Assembly (NCBI RefSeq): GCF_018143015.1
Contig: NC_054741.1
Location: 65,570,697-65,634,696 of the forward strand
Source of the DNA: Lytechinus variegatus
Lineage: Eukaryota > Echinodermata > Echinoidea > Temnopleuroida > Toxopneustidae
Direction: 5' to 3'
DNA: 64,000 bases
The notes beneath the pieces were generated by a model that worked only from the letters and a program-made list of their open reading frames with translations, searched no databases and was not told where the DNA came from. Both the position numbers and the translations under genes were made by a program. Shown here one piece after another: positions 24,001 to 32,920 of the stretch (position 1 is the first letter of the stretch; every line of letters begins with the position of its first letter).

Positions 24001-26770
24001 TATATTTTAGCATGAATATCCCAATTATACATGTATAACATAAAATTGAGGATAAATCATAAGGTACATGTAGCCTAACTGAAACATGTCCAGTATAACA
24101 GATTTTAGTATAGTAAATACAGGCTTTATAAACATTTCCTGGTATACAATACAGTACACCTGTATACCCTAGAATTCTAATCTCCATGAAGTACAATTGT
24201 GCAGGTATACATGATTTTCAAAGTAAAATTTTCCAGAAAATACATGAGTATGCACAAAATAGGCATCCATATATCCATCGATTTTTTTTTCATTTAACCA
24301 CCCTGAATATTAAAGTACTTACGACGAGTCATTTTCAAGAAGCTTCAATATACTTTACAATGCAGGATCGTCTAGGCCCTCTACGTGTACACATATGTGC
24401 TACATGTAGCTCAAATTCAGTCCTTAATAAACCAAACTTTCCAAATACAAATCAACTGACTTGGTATTTAACCAGTCCAATGCAAACACAAACAACTCCA
24501 TTGCTCTTAAGAATGCCAATTTTGCTTTCTCACTCAATGTAGCAAACAGCAATACGTATTATGTTCTTTCTTATGTTTCTTTGCCACACCTTCAAAATGA
24601 CTGAAGCATGTCATGAGGAAAGCAATATCCTGGTTCTTAGATTGGGTAACTTCAATCAAGTACAATTCACTCATTCCAATTTAGTCTGTCCTCAATTTCT
24701 TATCAATAAGGGGGTGGTTCTAGCTATGAACAAACAAATACAGAGAGTCCGAGGCACACAAAATAGTGCTACTAAGTACAAAATGCCTGTGTATCCACGT
24801 ACCTTTGTACTCTTATTTTTTAATTTTGGGACTCAAAAAAACAAAAACAGATGAACTAAAAACAAGGTCAATGCTTCAATTATGCTTTTGTAAGTCACAG
24901 ACAACAGCAATAACACATTTTCTTGATTAGGCCTATATATTTTCTAATGTTCATGGATTGTTTTTGAATGTGTGTTTCTTGTCCTTTACCGAGAGCAGGG
25001 GTGAATTTGTAATTGTTCCTCAATCAAGAGACAGAAGCACAGTACATGTACTGTGAGATTTTATTGAGTGCAATCATTTTGAAGCTCCTTGGTGCAATAC
25101 CTTACCATACATGTACATGTGTGCATCAGTGCATGTACTTTTATAGATTTGAAATGGACAATTTCAGTTGAACTTGTTGTTGAACTTCACCAAGTTATTG
25201 ATCTAGTCTTTCTTGGTGATATTTGTTACTTTTTCGGTCATATAAAATTGATGCATTAATCACTACCATTAGGGCTTGAGATTGTATCCACAGCTGTGCA
25301 GAAAATCACACTTGAAATAATAACAAGTACATCCTGAACTTTCTGCAAGGAAAATTTTCCACTTTTTCAAGAACATTTTCAACTTTTAATTTGTAGAACT
25401 GTTTCGTTTTTTCTAAACAACGACAATGTGGTGCAAAATCAATTCCTCCTCCATTACTAATATTTAATCAAGCAAACCAATGTGTGATCTCTTGCACTTA
25501 AGCCAAATGTTAACTTCTATCAATATCAGTGGGGAAATCACCAGGTATTTCCTGTCCTGATTGATAACAATCTGTTGCAGTTTATTTTTATGACTCATAC
25601 ATATTATTATGCCAGCTCATTTGATACAGTATGCATTTATAAAGATACATACATGTACATGTACATAGTGTACTGTACTCATTTCTATCCTGGTATTATA
25701 CATGTATACACCTGTACTGTAGGCACACAAAATGCCTTTATGAATTGTGCTATTGATTTGAAACAGATTTGATAGGACTGAAAAAGAAAAAAGCCATTTT
25801 ATTTTCAACCATTTTTCCCCCTCATGTTTTTTATGGTTTCATGAATTTCTTAAATATTCCTATCGTTTTTACTTTTTGGAAAATTTGGTTTTCTCCATTC
25901 ACTTTGCACGCAGATTTGATATATATTTCCCCATTGACTTTGACAATTCCAAAATGGAACACAGATGTATTGTCCCATACATACGGTAATATTTTTTTTT
26001 TCATTTTTAAACTTTACATTAAAAATATGAATTACATACTTTTGCAAAATGTTTTGGTATATTTTCACACTCAGTAAATTGGAACTTCCTAGAAATTGAA
26101 CAATTGTTGCATTCAGTGAAATAACTTTAAAATGTCCTTGAAATGCTGTTTATGGGCCATTTCATCCATTAACTTTATTTGCATATTTCATTAGATACCC
26201 CCCAAAAAAAAAAAATTATAATAATGATAAAATAAATAAAGAAATAAAAAATTGAAATAAAATTTATAAAATAATAAATGAACAAATTTAATAAGAAAAA
26301 CATAAATACAGTGATTAAATTTTTAAAAAAATAAGTAAATGAATAAATCAATCAATCACTACGGTAAACACTAGATAAAAAAAAATCATTTTCTCTCTCT
26401 TTTTAATGTATTCAGTCACTGATAATAAAAACATAAATGTTCACATTTTTATAATTAGTATTCGATTTTGTATTGTACCAAAGATGTACACTCTAACCAA
26501 ACAAGTGTACATGTACATACTACATGTAGTATGTACATACATGTACATGAAATAAAACCCATGTACCCTATTTCTAGCTCTGCTGTAGTGAAAGAGAGTA
26601 TAATCACACTACAAATGGTATGTAATTGATCACTTATAAATTACCTCCTGTTGTGTGCCTGCATAGATCTGTTTCTTGCGTTCATCTGACAGCCCACGTA
26701 CTCCCTGGGCTCCGTATCTACTGAACAAAGAGTCTAATGCTGACAGGTCGCTGGCTTCCTCGTGGGACAT
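1..26770 (-). CDS. Unnamed acidic, Pro/Lys-rich protein; 9 coding exons, 3' end outside window
   Basis: Nine exons joined at GT-AG sites keep one reading frame for about 614 residues: 26645-26770, 23843-23923, 9274-9987, 8713-8799, 5382-5535, 3648-3835, 2572-2811, 1470-1645, and 1-77 running off the window. The N-terminal ~70 residues are ordinary in composition. A ~238-residue exon is extremely acidic, with long Asp/Glu runs. The C-terminal part is rich in Pro, Lys, Ser and Thr and looks disordered. Exons 8 and 9 each carry a PxWxxEL motif followed by Lys residues (PAWLKELKSK and PPWKQELMKKKK). Similar motifs occur in actin-associated proteins such as taperin and phostensin, so a cytoskeletal adaptor is possible, but this is inference from a short motif. 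I do not recognise the family and no catalytic domain is visible. Consistent phase at all eight joins makes the gene model strong even though the name is unknown. Confidence 0.82.
1095..1377 (-). mobile_element. tRNA-derived SINE
   Basis: Read on the minus strand from 1377, the head has an A-box-like TGGCTCAGTGGATAAG and a B-box GGTTCAAATCC, followed by a conserved body (ACCCAGGTG, GGTACCTGGTAGGAA) and an ATT-rich tail near 1095. The same head and body occur at 54690-54942 and 55255-55564. The tRNA-like part cannot fold into a clean tRNA, so it is a SINE promoter rather than a tRNA gene. Confidence 0.75.
1470..1645 (-). CDS. Unnamed acidic protein, exon 8
   Basis: 176 bases, ending in phase 2. 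It opens with the motif PAWLKELKSK and continues as a Lys/Glu/Thr-rich stretch to TPSWMANSKTKKLPP. Acceptor TTTGTAG, donor GTAAGTC. Confidence 0.8.
2572..2811 (-). CDS. Unnamed acidic protein, exon 7
   Basis: 240 bases, phase 0 to 0, 80 residues very rich in Lys, Pro, Ala and Ser. A short internal repeat, PPPAASK, occurs twice in tandem. Acceptor TTCTAG, donor GTATTAA. Confidence 0.8.
3648..3835 (-). CDS. Unnamed acidic protein, exon 6
   Basis: 188 bases. With exon 5 it restores phase 0. It encodes a Glu run (IDEEEEEK), a Pro/Ala stretch and a Gly/Leu-rich end (GIGLGPMVLPGLGSVLGG). Acceptor TTGACAG, donor GTAAGCC. Confidence 0.8.
4848..4986. mobile_element. Foldback MITE, family A copy 1
   Basis: Two arms of about 34 bases match perfectly as an inverted repeat. 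They run from GTTTCATAAAGCTGTTCG through AAGTTAAGAGCGACT, separated by a ~60-base spacer. Copies of the same family lie at 19845-20005 and 58409-58597. Confidence 0.8.
5382..5535 (-). CDS. Unnamed acidic protein, exon 5
   Basis: 154 bases, ending in phase 1. It encodes GVDPKDTLDIEAQKSRARLS, then a basic block with RRPKTKR. The RPKxxxR core loosely recalls capping-protein-interaction motifs (LxHxTxxRPKxxxRR), but the flanking consensus is not met. Acceptor TTCCAG, donor GTGGGTC. Confidence 0.8.
6165..6542. mobile_element. Long foldback MITE
   Basis: The ~375-base element is an almost complete hairpin. The left arm AGAGTACCAAAGTGATG pairs with the right end (CATCACACTTCAGTACTCT), and the centre pairs at CAATAATAC/GTATTATTG, with TTGACTTCAATGGGGCTAAT in inverted copies. 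It lies in intron 4 of the unnamed acidic protein gene. Confidence 0.75.
7839..8437. mobile_element. TTAA-ended TIR element, ~600 bp
   Basis: Termini TTAAAGGTCAAGTCCACCCC and GGGGTGGACTTGTCCTTTAA are inverted copies, and similarity continues about 170 bases inward (TCATCAAAATCGGATGTAAA against TTTACATCCGATTTTGATGA). There is no coding capacity. TTAA ends recall piggyBac- or Kolobok-type targets. It lies in intron 4 of the unnamed acidic protein gene. Confidence 0.75.
8713..8799 (-). CDS. Unnamed acidic protein, exon 4
   Basis: 87 bases, phase 0 to 0, 29 residues, basic in the first part (KTPQEKKKESV) and ending in ...DFETFLAEL. Acceptor TTTTAG, donor GTAAGAT. Confidence 0.8.
9274..9987 (-). 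CDS. Unnamed acidic protein, exon 3 (acidic domain)
   Basis: 714 bases, phase 0 to 0, 238 residues. It begins DEFITKIRDTRLLDDYP, then becomes dominated by Asp and Glu. A near-homopolymeric Glu/Asp stretch is encoded by GAG/GAA/GAT repeats at about 9462-9535 (CTC/TCC/TCA repeats on the plus strand). The acceptor is TTTGCAG and the donor GTATGCC. The repeat-encoded tract is prone to length change and is likely polymorphic. Confidence 0.85.
12599..13190. mobile_element. TTAA-ended TIR element copy 1, flanked by 19-bp direct repeats
   Basis: The termini TTAAAGGAGAATGAAACC and GGTTTCATTCCCCTTTAA are inverted, with long matching arms (ATAACTTTCTCATTATTTGTCC). A related copy is at 53034-53603. The flanks carry the same 19-base string at 12580-12598 and 13187-13205. 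Confidence 0.8.
14916..15094. mobile_element. Foldback MITE
   Basis: The left arm TACCTCAGTCACATTTGCTC and right arm GAGCAAATGTAACTGAGGTA are inverted. Pairing continues through CTACGGTGGC/GCCGCCGTAG and, less exactly, GTCAAA/TTTTGAC. No open frame is present. Confidence 0.7.
15712..15836. mobile_element. Short foldback element
   Basis: The pair GTGGGTGTATGGCAAGCC and GGGCATGCCATACACCCAC, with outer TCAGTGA copies, makes a ~120-base imperfect hairpin. It lies in intron 2 of the unnamed acidic protein gene. Confidence 0.55.
16574..17043. mobile_element. TIR element with AGGTGGTTTCAGACCGCC ends
   Basis: Left AGGTGGTTTCAGACCGCCTC and right GAGGCGGTTTGAAACCACCT are inverted copies 470 bases apart, with TA at both flanks, consistent with a TA target. 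The interior is GC-rich compared with its surroundings (GGGTATTTTGGCAAAGTGAA and similar) and holds no long frame. Confidence 0.8.
17061..17986. mobile_element. TIR element, ~925 bp, with GCACCATCCCGAG ends
   Basis: The left end 17061-17086 and right end 17961-17986 are inverted copies (CTGCACCATCCCGAGTTT against AAACTCGGGATGGTGCAG), with ATT on both flanks, compatible with a 3-base target duplication. Internal CTCGAGATT and AATCTCGAGA copies add further pairing. Two short frames in the middle (17276-17533, 17557-17805) look like nothing known. Confidence 0.8.
18443..18914. repeat. Two-copy tandem duplication, ~244-bp period
   Basis: 18443-18674 and 18687-18914 share long blocks, including CAATCCTTGCATCTAATT-like sequence, ATTAGGCAATTAAAATCACT and TTCAGCTCTCTGTATCATAA. 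Divergence is moderate, so the duplication is not very recent. Confidence 0.75.
19545..19790 (+). repeat. Interspersed repeat, copy 1 (shared with 47510-47700)
   Basis: The blocks TTAGGGTTGCGATAG, TGATTAATTGTGTGTGGAATTT and GAGCAATTGTCGCTGGAGCAAA are matched in order by TTAGGGTTGCAATAG, AATTAATGTGTGGAATTT and GAGCAGTTGTCGCCAGAGCAAA at 47510-47700. No TIR is seen. It is a diverged dispersed family of unknown class. Confidence 0.6.
19845..20005. mobile_element. Foldback MITE, family A copy 2
   Basis: The inverted arms carry TTAAGAGCGACTTTAAGAAC and CTTCTTGAAGTC-like ends closing at GAACAGCTTTATGAAACACCC, as in the copies at 4848 and 58409. The spacer sequence differs between copies. Confidence 0.75.
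21061..21237 (-). CDS. Candidate alternative last exon inside intron 2 of the unnamed acidic protein gene
   Basis: After a plausible acceptor (TTTTTGGGTCCAG) the minus strand reads 58 residues to a TGA in phase 0, which fits the phase-0 end of exon 2. The peptide starts SGSFIEESVHSESEVYF and ends with an Arg-rich part (GKRRRAPQASRFRQLYAKGR, then RRQWENVQVLIEQYEF). Composition looks protein-like and no repeat overlaps it. If used, it would replace exons 3-9 with a short basic tail. It could equally be a chance open frame or a relic exon. Confidence 0.25.
   Translation of the reverse strand, partial: SGSFIEESVHSESEVYFPRHQGKRRRAPQASRFRQLYAKGRIRRQWENVQVLIEQYEF
21436..22315. repeat. Patchwork of duplicated segments
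   Basis: A ~70-base block (GTTGTGATTCCAAAGGTTTG ... TTTCGGATTAAGC) occurs at 21441-21512 and 22112-22184. A ~105-base block (TTAGCATTGGTCTGGGTATG ... GATCTTTAGGCCAAG) occurs at 22008-22113 and 22186-22290. A third related piece is at 21847-21904. The order suggests template switching or unequal exchange of short blocks. Confidence 0.75.
23843..23923 (-). CDS. Unnamed acidic protein, exon 2
   Basis: 81 bases, phase 0 to 0, 27 residues from DQESSNPTHK to TIPDQEV. It is flanked by a CAG acceptor and a GTAAGTT donor. It precedes the longest intron of the gene, about 13.9 kb. Confidence 0.8.
26180..26350. repeat. A-rich low-complexity tract with AAATAAAT units
   Basis: The sequence consists mainly of AATAAATAAA-type strings after a poly-A at about 26203. 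It is simple-sequence DNA upstream of nothing recognisable; no gene is seen. Confidence 0.7.
26645..26770 (-). CDS. Unnamed acidic protein, exon 1 (start codon)
   Basis: The ATG is at 26768-26770. The exon gives 42 residues beginning MSHEEASDLSALDSLF and ends in ...GTQQE before a GTAATTT donor. It ends in phase 0. A good acceptor (pyrimidine tract, then TATAG) lies at 26821-26823, so this exon probably also carries 50 bases of 5'UTR, preceded by a non-coding exon. Confidence 0.82.
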
Positions 26771-26820
26771 TACTAGTAATCCTTCTCACTTAATAATGTG
26801 GGGGCAAATAAGACCATCCC
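26771..26820 (-). other. 5'UTR part of exon 1 of the unnamed acidic protein gene
   Basis: On the minus strand a strong acceptor (TTTCTCTTTATTTTATAG) ends at 26821, 50 bases before the start codon. The first coding exon is therefore probably preceded by a spliced non-coding exon. A candidate donor is ATG/GTAAGGC on the minus strand near 31222-31226, but that link is a guess. Confidence 0.45.
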
Positions 26821-26970
26821 CTATAAAATAAAGAGAAACAGAATGGAGAGTTTAAGAAGACTGCAGAAAAAAGAAAACACCCTTTTCTACAATACAAGTA
26901 GGGTTTGTCATATCCAGTCAAGTCTACTTCATGTACGATCATCTGACGATCAAAGCAGAAGAAACAATAA

Positions 26971-27560
26971 AAAGGATGCTCCGGGCTTAAGATATTAAAC
27001 AGAGTAAATTTCCCAGAGACAAATGCTGAAAATTTTATCAAAATCAGATAACAAATATTAATGAAATTATTCAAAGTTTAGCAATATTTCATGAAAACAG
27101 TTATGCACATCAACATGAATATTCAATAGGTGGGCTGATGATGTCACATCCCCCTTTTGCTTTTTCTTTAATATGTTGTTACATGTACATGAAATAATAA
27201 TTATTTCATTTTTTCATAATTGTGTAAATGATGCGTCTCCATTATGGTGAAATAAGTTGCAGAAATTAATGTGCTTAATCAGATGTAAATTCAATTGTAT
27301 TAGTTCTTAATAGAAATTTTTTGAGTAAACCTAAATTTCATAATAAAATACAAAAGAACATGTAGGAATATGACATCATCAGCTCACCTACATTGTAATG
27401 AATATTCATGATGACATGCCCAGAACTATTTTACCAGAATAATGCAAATCTTTAAAATTCAATAATTTGTTATTTGTTATCATTAGTATTTTGCTCAGTG
27501 AATTTTACTCTATTTATTGAAATATACATGTAAATTCTTCTGCCTGGAGCATCCCTTCAA
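26971..27560. mobile_element. TIR element, ~590 bp, in the region 5' of the unnamed acidic protein gene
   Basis: Left GGATGCTCCGGGC and right TGCCTGGAGCATCCC are inverted, and similarity continues inward (GAGTAAATTTCCCAG and TGAATTTTACTC; ATTATCAAAATCAGATAACA against TGTTATCATTAGTATTTTG). No open frame. Confidence 0.65.
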
Positions 27561-29400
27561 AGTAGACCTGTGGTCTATAAATAGACAGATCCATACATGT
27601 TCACGTTTCAATGAAGAAAATTATTCAGAGGAAACTAAAGTGCACATGTAATATTCATTCAAAAGAGGTATTCCTTATACAGTCCAGGTAGTACATGTAT
27701 GCAAGACTATCAATCACACAGACCTAAAATATATTTCAGACCCTGTCTAAGCTTCAAAAAAAAACTAAAACAATGTCACAAATTTTTGGCTACACAGTAC
27801 TTAGCCTGTAAGCATGGGTTACATATTATCCATAAGGGTGATATAATATCCAACGTACAGATTACACTGTACGTGTATGTATGTACATCACAATGTACAA
27901 AACCTCTCATTTTAGTGTGGGAGATTAGGGTCAGATGCTGGCCGATATTGTGATACACATGCAATTCAGAATTTAGGTGCAAAATCAAGTCATTAGTAAA
28001 ACAGTCCCATTTTAGATCAGGCATACATGTACCCCAATGATCCGATAAATATTCATTTGATCAAGCAATGTATGCAATGTAGGCCTACACATAAAGTCTG
28101 GATTATAAAACAATTTCTACACTCAATCTTCACATAAATGTTACATCTAACACTCCATAACTCCTCCCATCCTGTATTTGTACATATATACAAACACATG
28201 TATACTGTATAAAGCAATACTGAAGTGTAGGTTCCGACAATATTCAGGTGGAATCAGTGTCTGCTACTCGCCTATATGTAGATATGTCACCATTGCCGCA
28301 TCATATCATTTTGTTGGATAATGTTCAGCATAACTTACTTTTTAGAGATGTAAAATGTAAAATTTCAATATGAAGGAATGATAGTCCTAATATATTTCCA
28401 ACAAGCTGATAACGTGCGATGTTTCCAATTTTGGTTATATATACGTATGGATTGTCCTCTGTGGTACAAATTTCAAGTTTCACAGATAAATCAATAGAGA
28501 ATTCCTTCACACCTATAATATGCACAAATACTTCACAGATGGTTCCACAATATTTACAATCAATGATTTAGTATTCCAAGGTCTACTATCAAAGATTTAC
28601 AACAAATTTAGATGGGCACAAAGGGCAAATTCTAGCACAGACTATATTATTCAGAGACCTTTTTTTTTAACCATTCATGTATTCTACCCAGTTTTCTATT
28701 CTTACAAATGTTTGAAGACTGTCAATTTTATCTACAGGTAGATAGATGCAAGCTTTTAGATGATCATCACTGCATTTCAAGTTATGAAGAATATTTTTTG
28801 ACAATGTATAAACTTTGAAAATGAGCAAAGATTTACAGAAACTTAATTCCACAAAATTGCATTCTGCATCCATGCCCAGGTTTAGAGATTTGGGACTCTC
28901 ACATTTGGTGAATTTGCAAATTGTGATAACTGTATACAGATGTGTATTTTCCCAAGTAAATTTAAGGGACATAACAAAGAGTAAGAGATTAAACCTGAAT
29001 CCCAGAGACATGAGACTGAATTTAGAATGTAAACTACCGGTAAATGGATTCTTTACTGCATGCAGTCAAACAAAGTAATTAAGTACAAATTTATTGGCAG
29101 ATAAGATACAATTCTACATAGTCAAATAATGACCTCTGTCAATCGTAACCTTTATCCTTTGGCCCCAAGACCCTAAAATTTAATCAAGGCTATTGACACT
29201 CCCATGTCAGAGCTATAATGTGTAAAACTTAAGTAAAAAAAAAACGATGCATATCTCTGTGTGCAAGATAACATATTAGGATATACATAAAAAAATATTC
29301 TGCAAATTCTCTTTATCTTTGCATTCTGCTACTAAACTTCCTTGGAAAATACAGTCAAATTAACAAGATGTTGGAGGCTATTGTAAAAAATTTCTTGCTG
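27561..29400. other. Intergenic DNA, no gene seen
   Basis: The stretch is AT-rich with many ATGTA/TACAT strings. Overlapping open frames on both strands at 28667-29078 have no recognisable domain and no matching splice partners, so they are not called. Confidence 0.5.
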
Positions 29401-29429
29401 CATCCCGCAAGAACATCGTTTTACAAAAG

Positions 29430-29530
29430 GAGACATTCCGGCATCTTGCTTCCCATTGTTCTTCGCCAACGTTACCCGACGCACGCATCTGTAACTTTGG
29501 CGAAGAACAATAGGAAACAAGATAGCGGCG
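29430..29530. repeat. Short GC-richer hairpin
   Basis: ATCTTGCTTCCCATTGTTCT and AGAACAATAGGAAACAAGAT, continuing through TCGCCAACGTTAC/GTAACTTTGGCGA, make an imperfect stem of about 33 bases with a ~20-base loop. It could be a small MITE or a structured RNA. Confidence 0.55.
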
Positions 29531-29856
29531 TAAACATCGGGCAAGTCTCTTCCGTCTTTTCACAATATTTCTCTCATTTTTTTATGAATTCTTGTTCAAA
29601 AATAACAACTAGAGCGTAGAAATATCGGAAATGAAGTTTTATCCCATGCACATGATTATCATTTAGGGCTAGATCTTTTCTAAGGAAAGTAGAAATCTCA
29701 GAGGTGAAAGTTTCAGGTTTTAGCTTCCGTTGTGTGGGTCAATGAGAAGGGTGACCTGGCTTCGTATGAGAGTAACCTTACGTTAGTAAATTATTTTTAC
29801 TCTCTAGAAGCCGCCTGGCTAATCATACTGATGTAGATTGTACTACTACATGTACA

Positions 29857-30348
29857 TAAGTGGTAGGGTAGTGCCGCGGGCAAGACAAAAAACGGGGGCC
29901 CTGGAGCGGGCTTATTGTAAAAAGGAGGGTCCTCGGAACGGGCTTCGGAACTACAATTCTGTGAAAACGGGGGTCCTTGGAACGGATCGCCAGCAAGTGA
30001 GTACGTGCGTATGTACCCCTATGGAACGGGCAAGCGTGCATGATGCAGCTAGCGCGGCCTCCGCCGGGTGCACTCGCACAGAGACGATGGTCAAAAAGCG
30101 CTCGGCGGCCTCTTTTCACCAAAATCGCAGCAGATCAATGCGACCGGAATGGAAAAACAAAAAATATGCGAAGCTTTGGAGCGGATTTCTGTCTTATTTT
30201 TTTCTTGATAAGAAGAAAATGGTATGCCTTGGAGTTGGAGCGGCTTTCTTTGTTCTTTTTCTCAATAAGACAAAAATGCTATGCCTTGGAACGGAAATTT
30301 GAGTGTAAAATGGGGGTCCCCTCCGCGGCACATACCCACTATGCCTTA
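29857..30348. mobile_element. TIR element with CCGCGG-ended arms
   Basis: The left end ATAAGTGGTAGGGTAGTGCCGCGG is mirrored, imperfectly, by CCGCGGCACATACCCACTATGCCTTAT on the right. The interior has degenerate repeats of GGGGGTCCTTGGAACGG and ATGCCTTGGA. A 154-residue frame (29838-30302) falls on these repeats and is not called as a gene. Confidence 0.6.
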
Positions 30349-30351
30349 TAA

Positions 30352-30834
30352 TATATGGTAGTGGATCGTATTACCGAACACTTTTCATGAATTTGATCAT
30401 ATCAAACACATTATTCCAATAAAATTCTCCAAACTTTCACCATAAATACACAAATACCTACAAAATATAAACATGCAGAAATTTTGCCGAAATTGTTTTT
30501 CATTTTTACGACATCAGCTTCCAATCGGACCCCTCTTCGCAAGTGAAATATTTTGGTCACTTGAAAAGGTATCGTATTACCGAACGTGTGTTTTCTATGG
30601 GAAAAGTTGGGAAAACAACAAAGTCACTCATGAGCTATTTTGACCATATTTTATTGTTTTGAGGATATAAAGACTTCGAAATTGTGTTTTTGATATTTTT
30701 TCATCATTTTTCTATTTAAGTTCCCTTTGGAAGGAAATTGCAAAGGTTTGAGCGTATTTGATTATTTTCTGACGCATATGATGCGCATGTTCGGTAATAA
30801 AAGGCCGGTCGGTAATACAATCACTCACTATACT
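30352..30834. mobile_element. TIR element with GTATTACCGAAC ends
   Basis: GTGGATCGTATTACCGAAC at the left is mirrored by CGGTCGGTAATACAATCACTC at the right, and an internal copy CGTATTACCGAACG lies at about 30570. A related GTATTACCGGAC string occurs at 39200. The element abuts the previous one almost directly. Confidence 0.55.
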
Positions 30835-31390
30835 GAGTGCCCCCCCCCCCCCCCCCCGGGTTAACATTACAGAAATAGCACTGGTTTCTCTGGCTCCTTT
30901 TCGGGGTGAGATCGCCCGGGGTCGTATTCTTTTAAGAATGCAGCAAACCTTGTCGAGAGTGCAGTGAGCTTATTTATAAATATGACCACCATGACCACTT
31001 GTTTGATTTACAAAATTTACACTGCCACTGCACTGCCAAAGTCGACTCTTCACGAGCGCATCGAACAGCTCTCATTCAAGGACCAGCTCAAAAAAAATCG
31101 ACTAATTCTACTCCTTCTCAAATCCATTCACAAAAGTCATCATACTTTCACAGCAAGACATTAATATCACAGTTATAATTTAATACGCTACTTGAAATAA
31201 TAAGATTAAGATTGCTGCCTTACCATAAATCTTTCTTTCACTATCGCACGTCCTCTCCAAATTTGTTATGACTTTTTGACGGCCATCGATCCAAAAATAT
31301 TAACACTGCAATATTGACATCCAGCTAGCTATAGATGGCGCTATGGCAGATTCCTTCGGGAGCTAATTATACGTAAGATCGTATCTCTGT

Positions 31391-31453
31391 GATCGGCCGA
31401 GTGGTCTCAGTCGCCTAACATGAAATTCCGGGTTCGATCCCCGACCGCGGCAT
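31391..31453 (+). other. tRNA-like sequence (pseudo-tRNA or SINE head)
   Basis: There is an A-box-like GGCCGAGTGG, an anticodon-loop-like CGCCTAACA as in tRNA-Val(AAC), and a perfect B-box GGTTCGATCC. The acceptor ends do not pair (the 3' side CCGCGGCA lacks a partner) and the region between anticodon arm and T arm is short. It is more likely a tRNA relic or SINE promoter than a working tRNA. Confidence 0.5.
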
Positions 31454-32405
31454 TTAATCATCAATCTATTATATCTTGCAATTGTATTCAATAAATGAAA
31501 ACGCTATACACAATCTTGCTACATTAAAAAATGATTGATAGACAGGTACATGTAGATATATAGGCCTAAAAAATGAAGAAAAACAAAGAAAGATACTAGA
31601 TAGATAGACAAGTATACTTGTCTATTAATTTAGTTATAGGAATGAAAATTTTCGAGCATTGTAACTTCTAAGGAAGTATCCTTATTTTTTTATCATGATC
31701 AAAGTTTTCTAATAACTTATGGTTGAAACCATAAAATTTGATGACCCTTTTATATAACAACTAGGGAGCGTTCCTTTTGCCGACCGACAAGTTCAAGGAT
31801 GACGACATGATTTTTATTGACTGTTATCATACATAACTGTCGAATAATAAACATGACTTATCGGATGCTTTATTTATTGTCTTTTCAGCTAATAAAAATC
31901 AAGGAAGTTGTCAGATGGATTTTTAATGAAATGTCCCCCCCCCCCCGAACTTCCGTCACGACATATAGGACGTCACTCATGATCGAGCATCCAGATGCCT
32001 TGAATTCCCACCTTCCACCCTTCCACGCATCTCGGTTACACCTGGACCAGCCGGTCATCACATCTCTATTACTTGGTAGTTATTGTTCAAGAGATGACAG
32101 GCATGCCCAAGGCCATGCAGTTACCAAGGTATAATGCTCATCCGCATCACTGCAATAAAAAACAACACCACGTTACAGGTAGATGAATTATATTAATTAA
32201 TATCTTAAAGATTAATTCCTTTTCCAGAAAGAACTAATCCGTGATGATGTGTGGAGGTTACACAAACGATGAAACTATGATCTTGATTGTCCAAGGAAGT
32301 ATTCGGTGCGAATCCCTTTATTGTTTGGTCCATTTGTGAAAGGTTGGGATTAAAATGTGTTATTGAAAAGTATGACACATACGATAGTATACGATGGAGA
32401 AAGTA

Positions 32406-32414
32406 TATAAAAGG
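32406..32414 (+). promoter_or_regulatory. TATA box of the cationic peptide gene
   Basis: TATAAAAGG is a near-ideal TATA box. It lies about 28 bases before a CATCAGCTTT candidate initiator and about 70 bases before a consensus CAG/GTAAG donor. Confidence 0.55.
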
Positions 32415-32433
32415 AGGCACGTTCTTTTATCAT

Positions 32434-32482
32434 CAGCTTTCAGGCCTCTCAGCTGTTTGTAGTGCAACATATCGTTACTCAG
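32434..32482 (+). other. Predicted non-coding exon 1 of the cationic peptide gene
   Basis: The interval starts near the expected cap site after the TATA box and ends with TACTCAG/GTAAGCTG, a textbook donor. The paired acceptor would be TTCGTTCGAACAG ending at 34207, ten bases before the peptide start codon. The 1.7-kb intron contains a MITE at 32705-32920. Confidence 0.45.
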
Positions 32483-32704
32483 GTAAGCTGAAATTACTCC
32501 CGTTTTATCTTCCTTTTTTAGAAATTTAATTGAGAGTTTTATATGCATGTCACAATCAAGTATTACTTGTGTCAAAAGATATTCTGCCAATTTGATTAAA
32601 TGCAGTACGATAATATTGTACAAACAGGAGTGCTGCAAACAAGTTCTGAAGAAAATAAAATAGGCGAAAACGACAAAAGTCACAGAACGCTAAATAGACC
32701 TATA

Positions 32705-32920
32705 CACTCTAAAACAAATCAGTCAAAAATGACTGGTTAATAGGGTCAGCTGGATGCAACTGTTATTCTAGTCAAATTTGACTGTTTTATAGTCATTTTA
32801 CTAGAACATAGTTATTTCTGACTAGAATATACGTCAGAAATGTGATCAGTGATTGCCATATCAGTTGCACCCAGCTGACTACTGGTCTAGTCAATTTGAC
32901 TGATTGGTTTTAAGAGTGCA
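32705..32920. mobile_element. Foldback MITE in the predicted 5' intron of the peptide gene
   Basis: CACTCTAAAACAAATCAGTC and GACTGATTGGTTTTAAGAGTG are inverted ends. The interior repeats short TAGTCA/TGACTA-like words and the pair GTCAGCTGGATGCAACTG / CAGTTGCACCCAGCTGAC. Confidence 0.75.

Noticed and set aside
29838..30302. 154-residue plus-strand open frame
   Set aside because: It lies inside a TIR element made of degenerate GGAACGG repeats. The protein has no domain and a second overlapping frame is just as long.
31391..31453. Functional tRNA-Val gene
   Set aside because: The acceptor stem does not pair and the anticodon-to-T-arm distance is too short.
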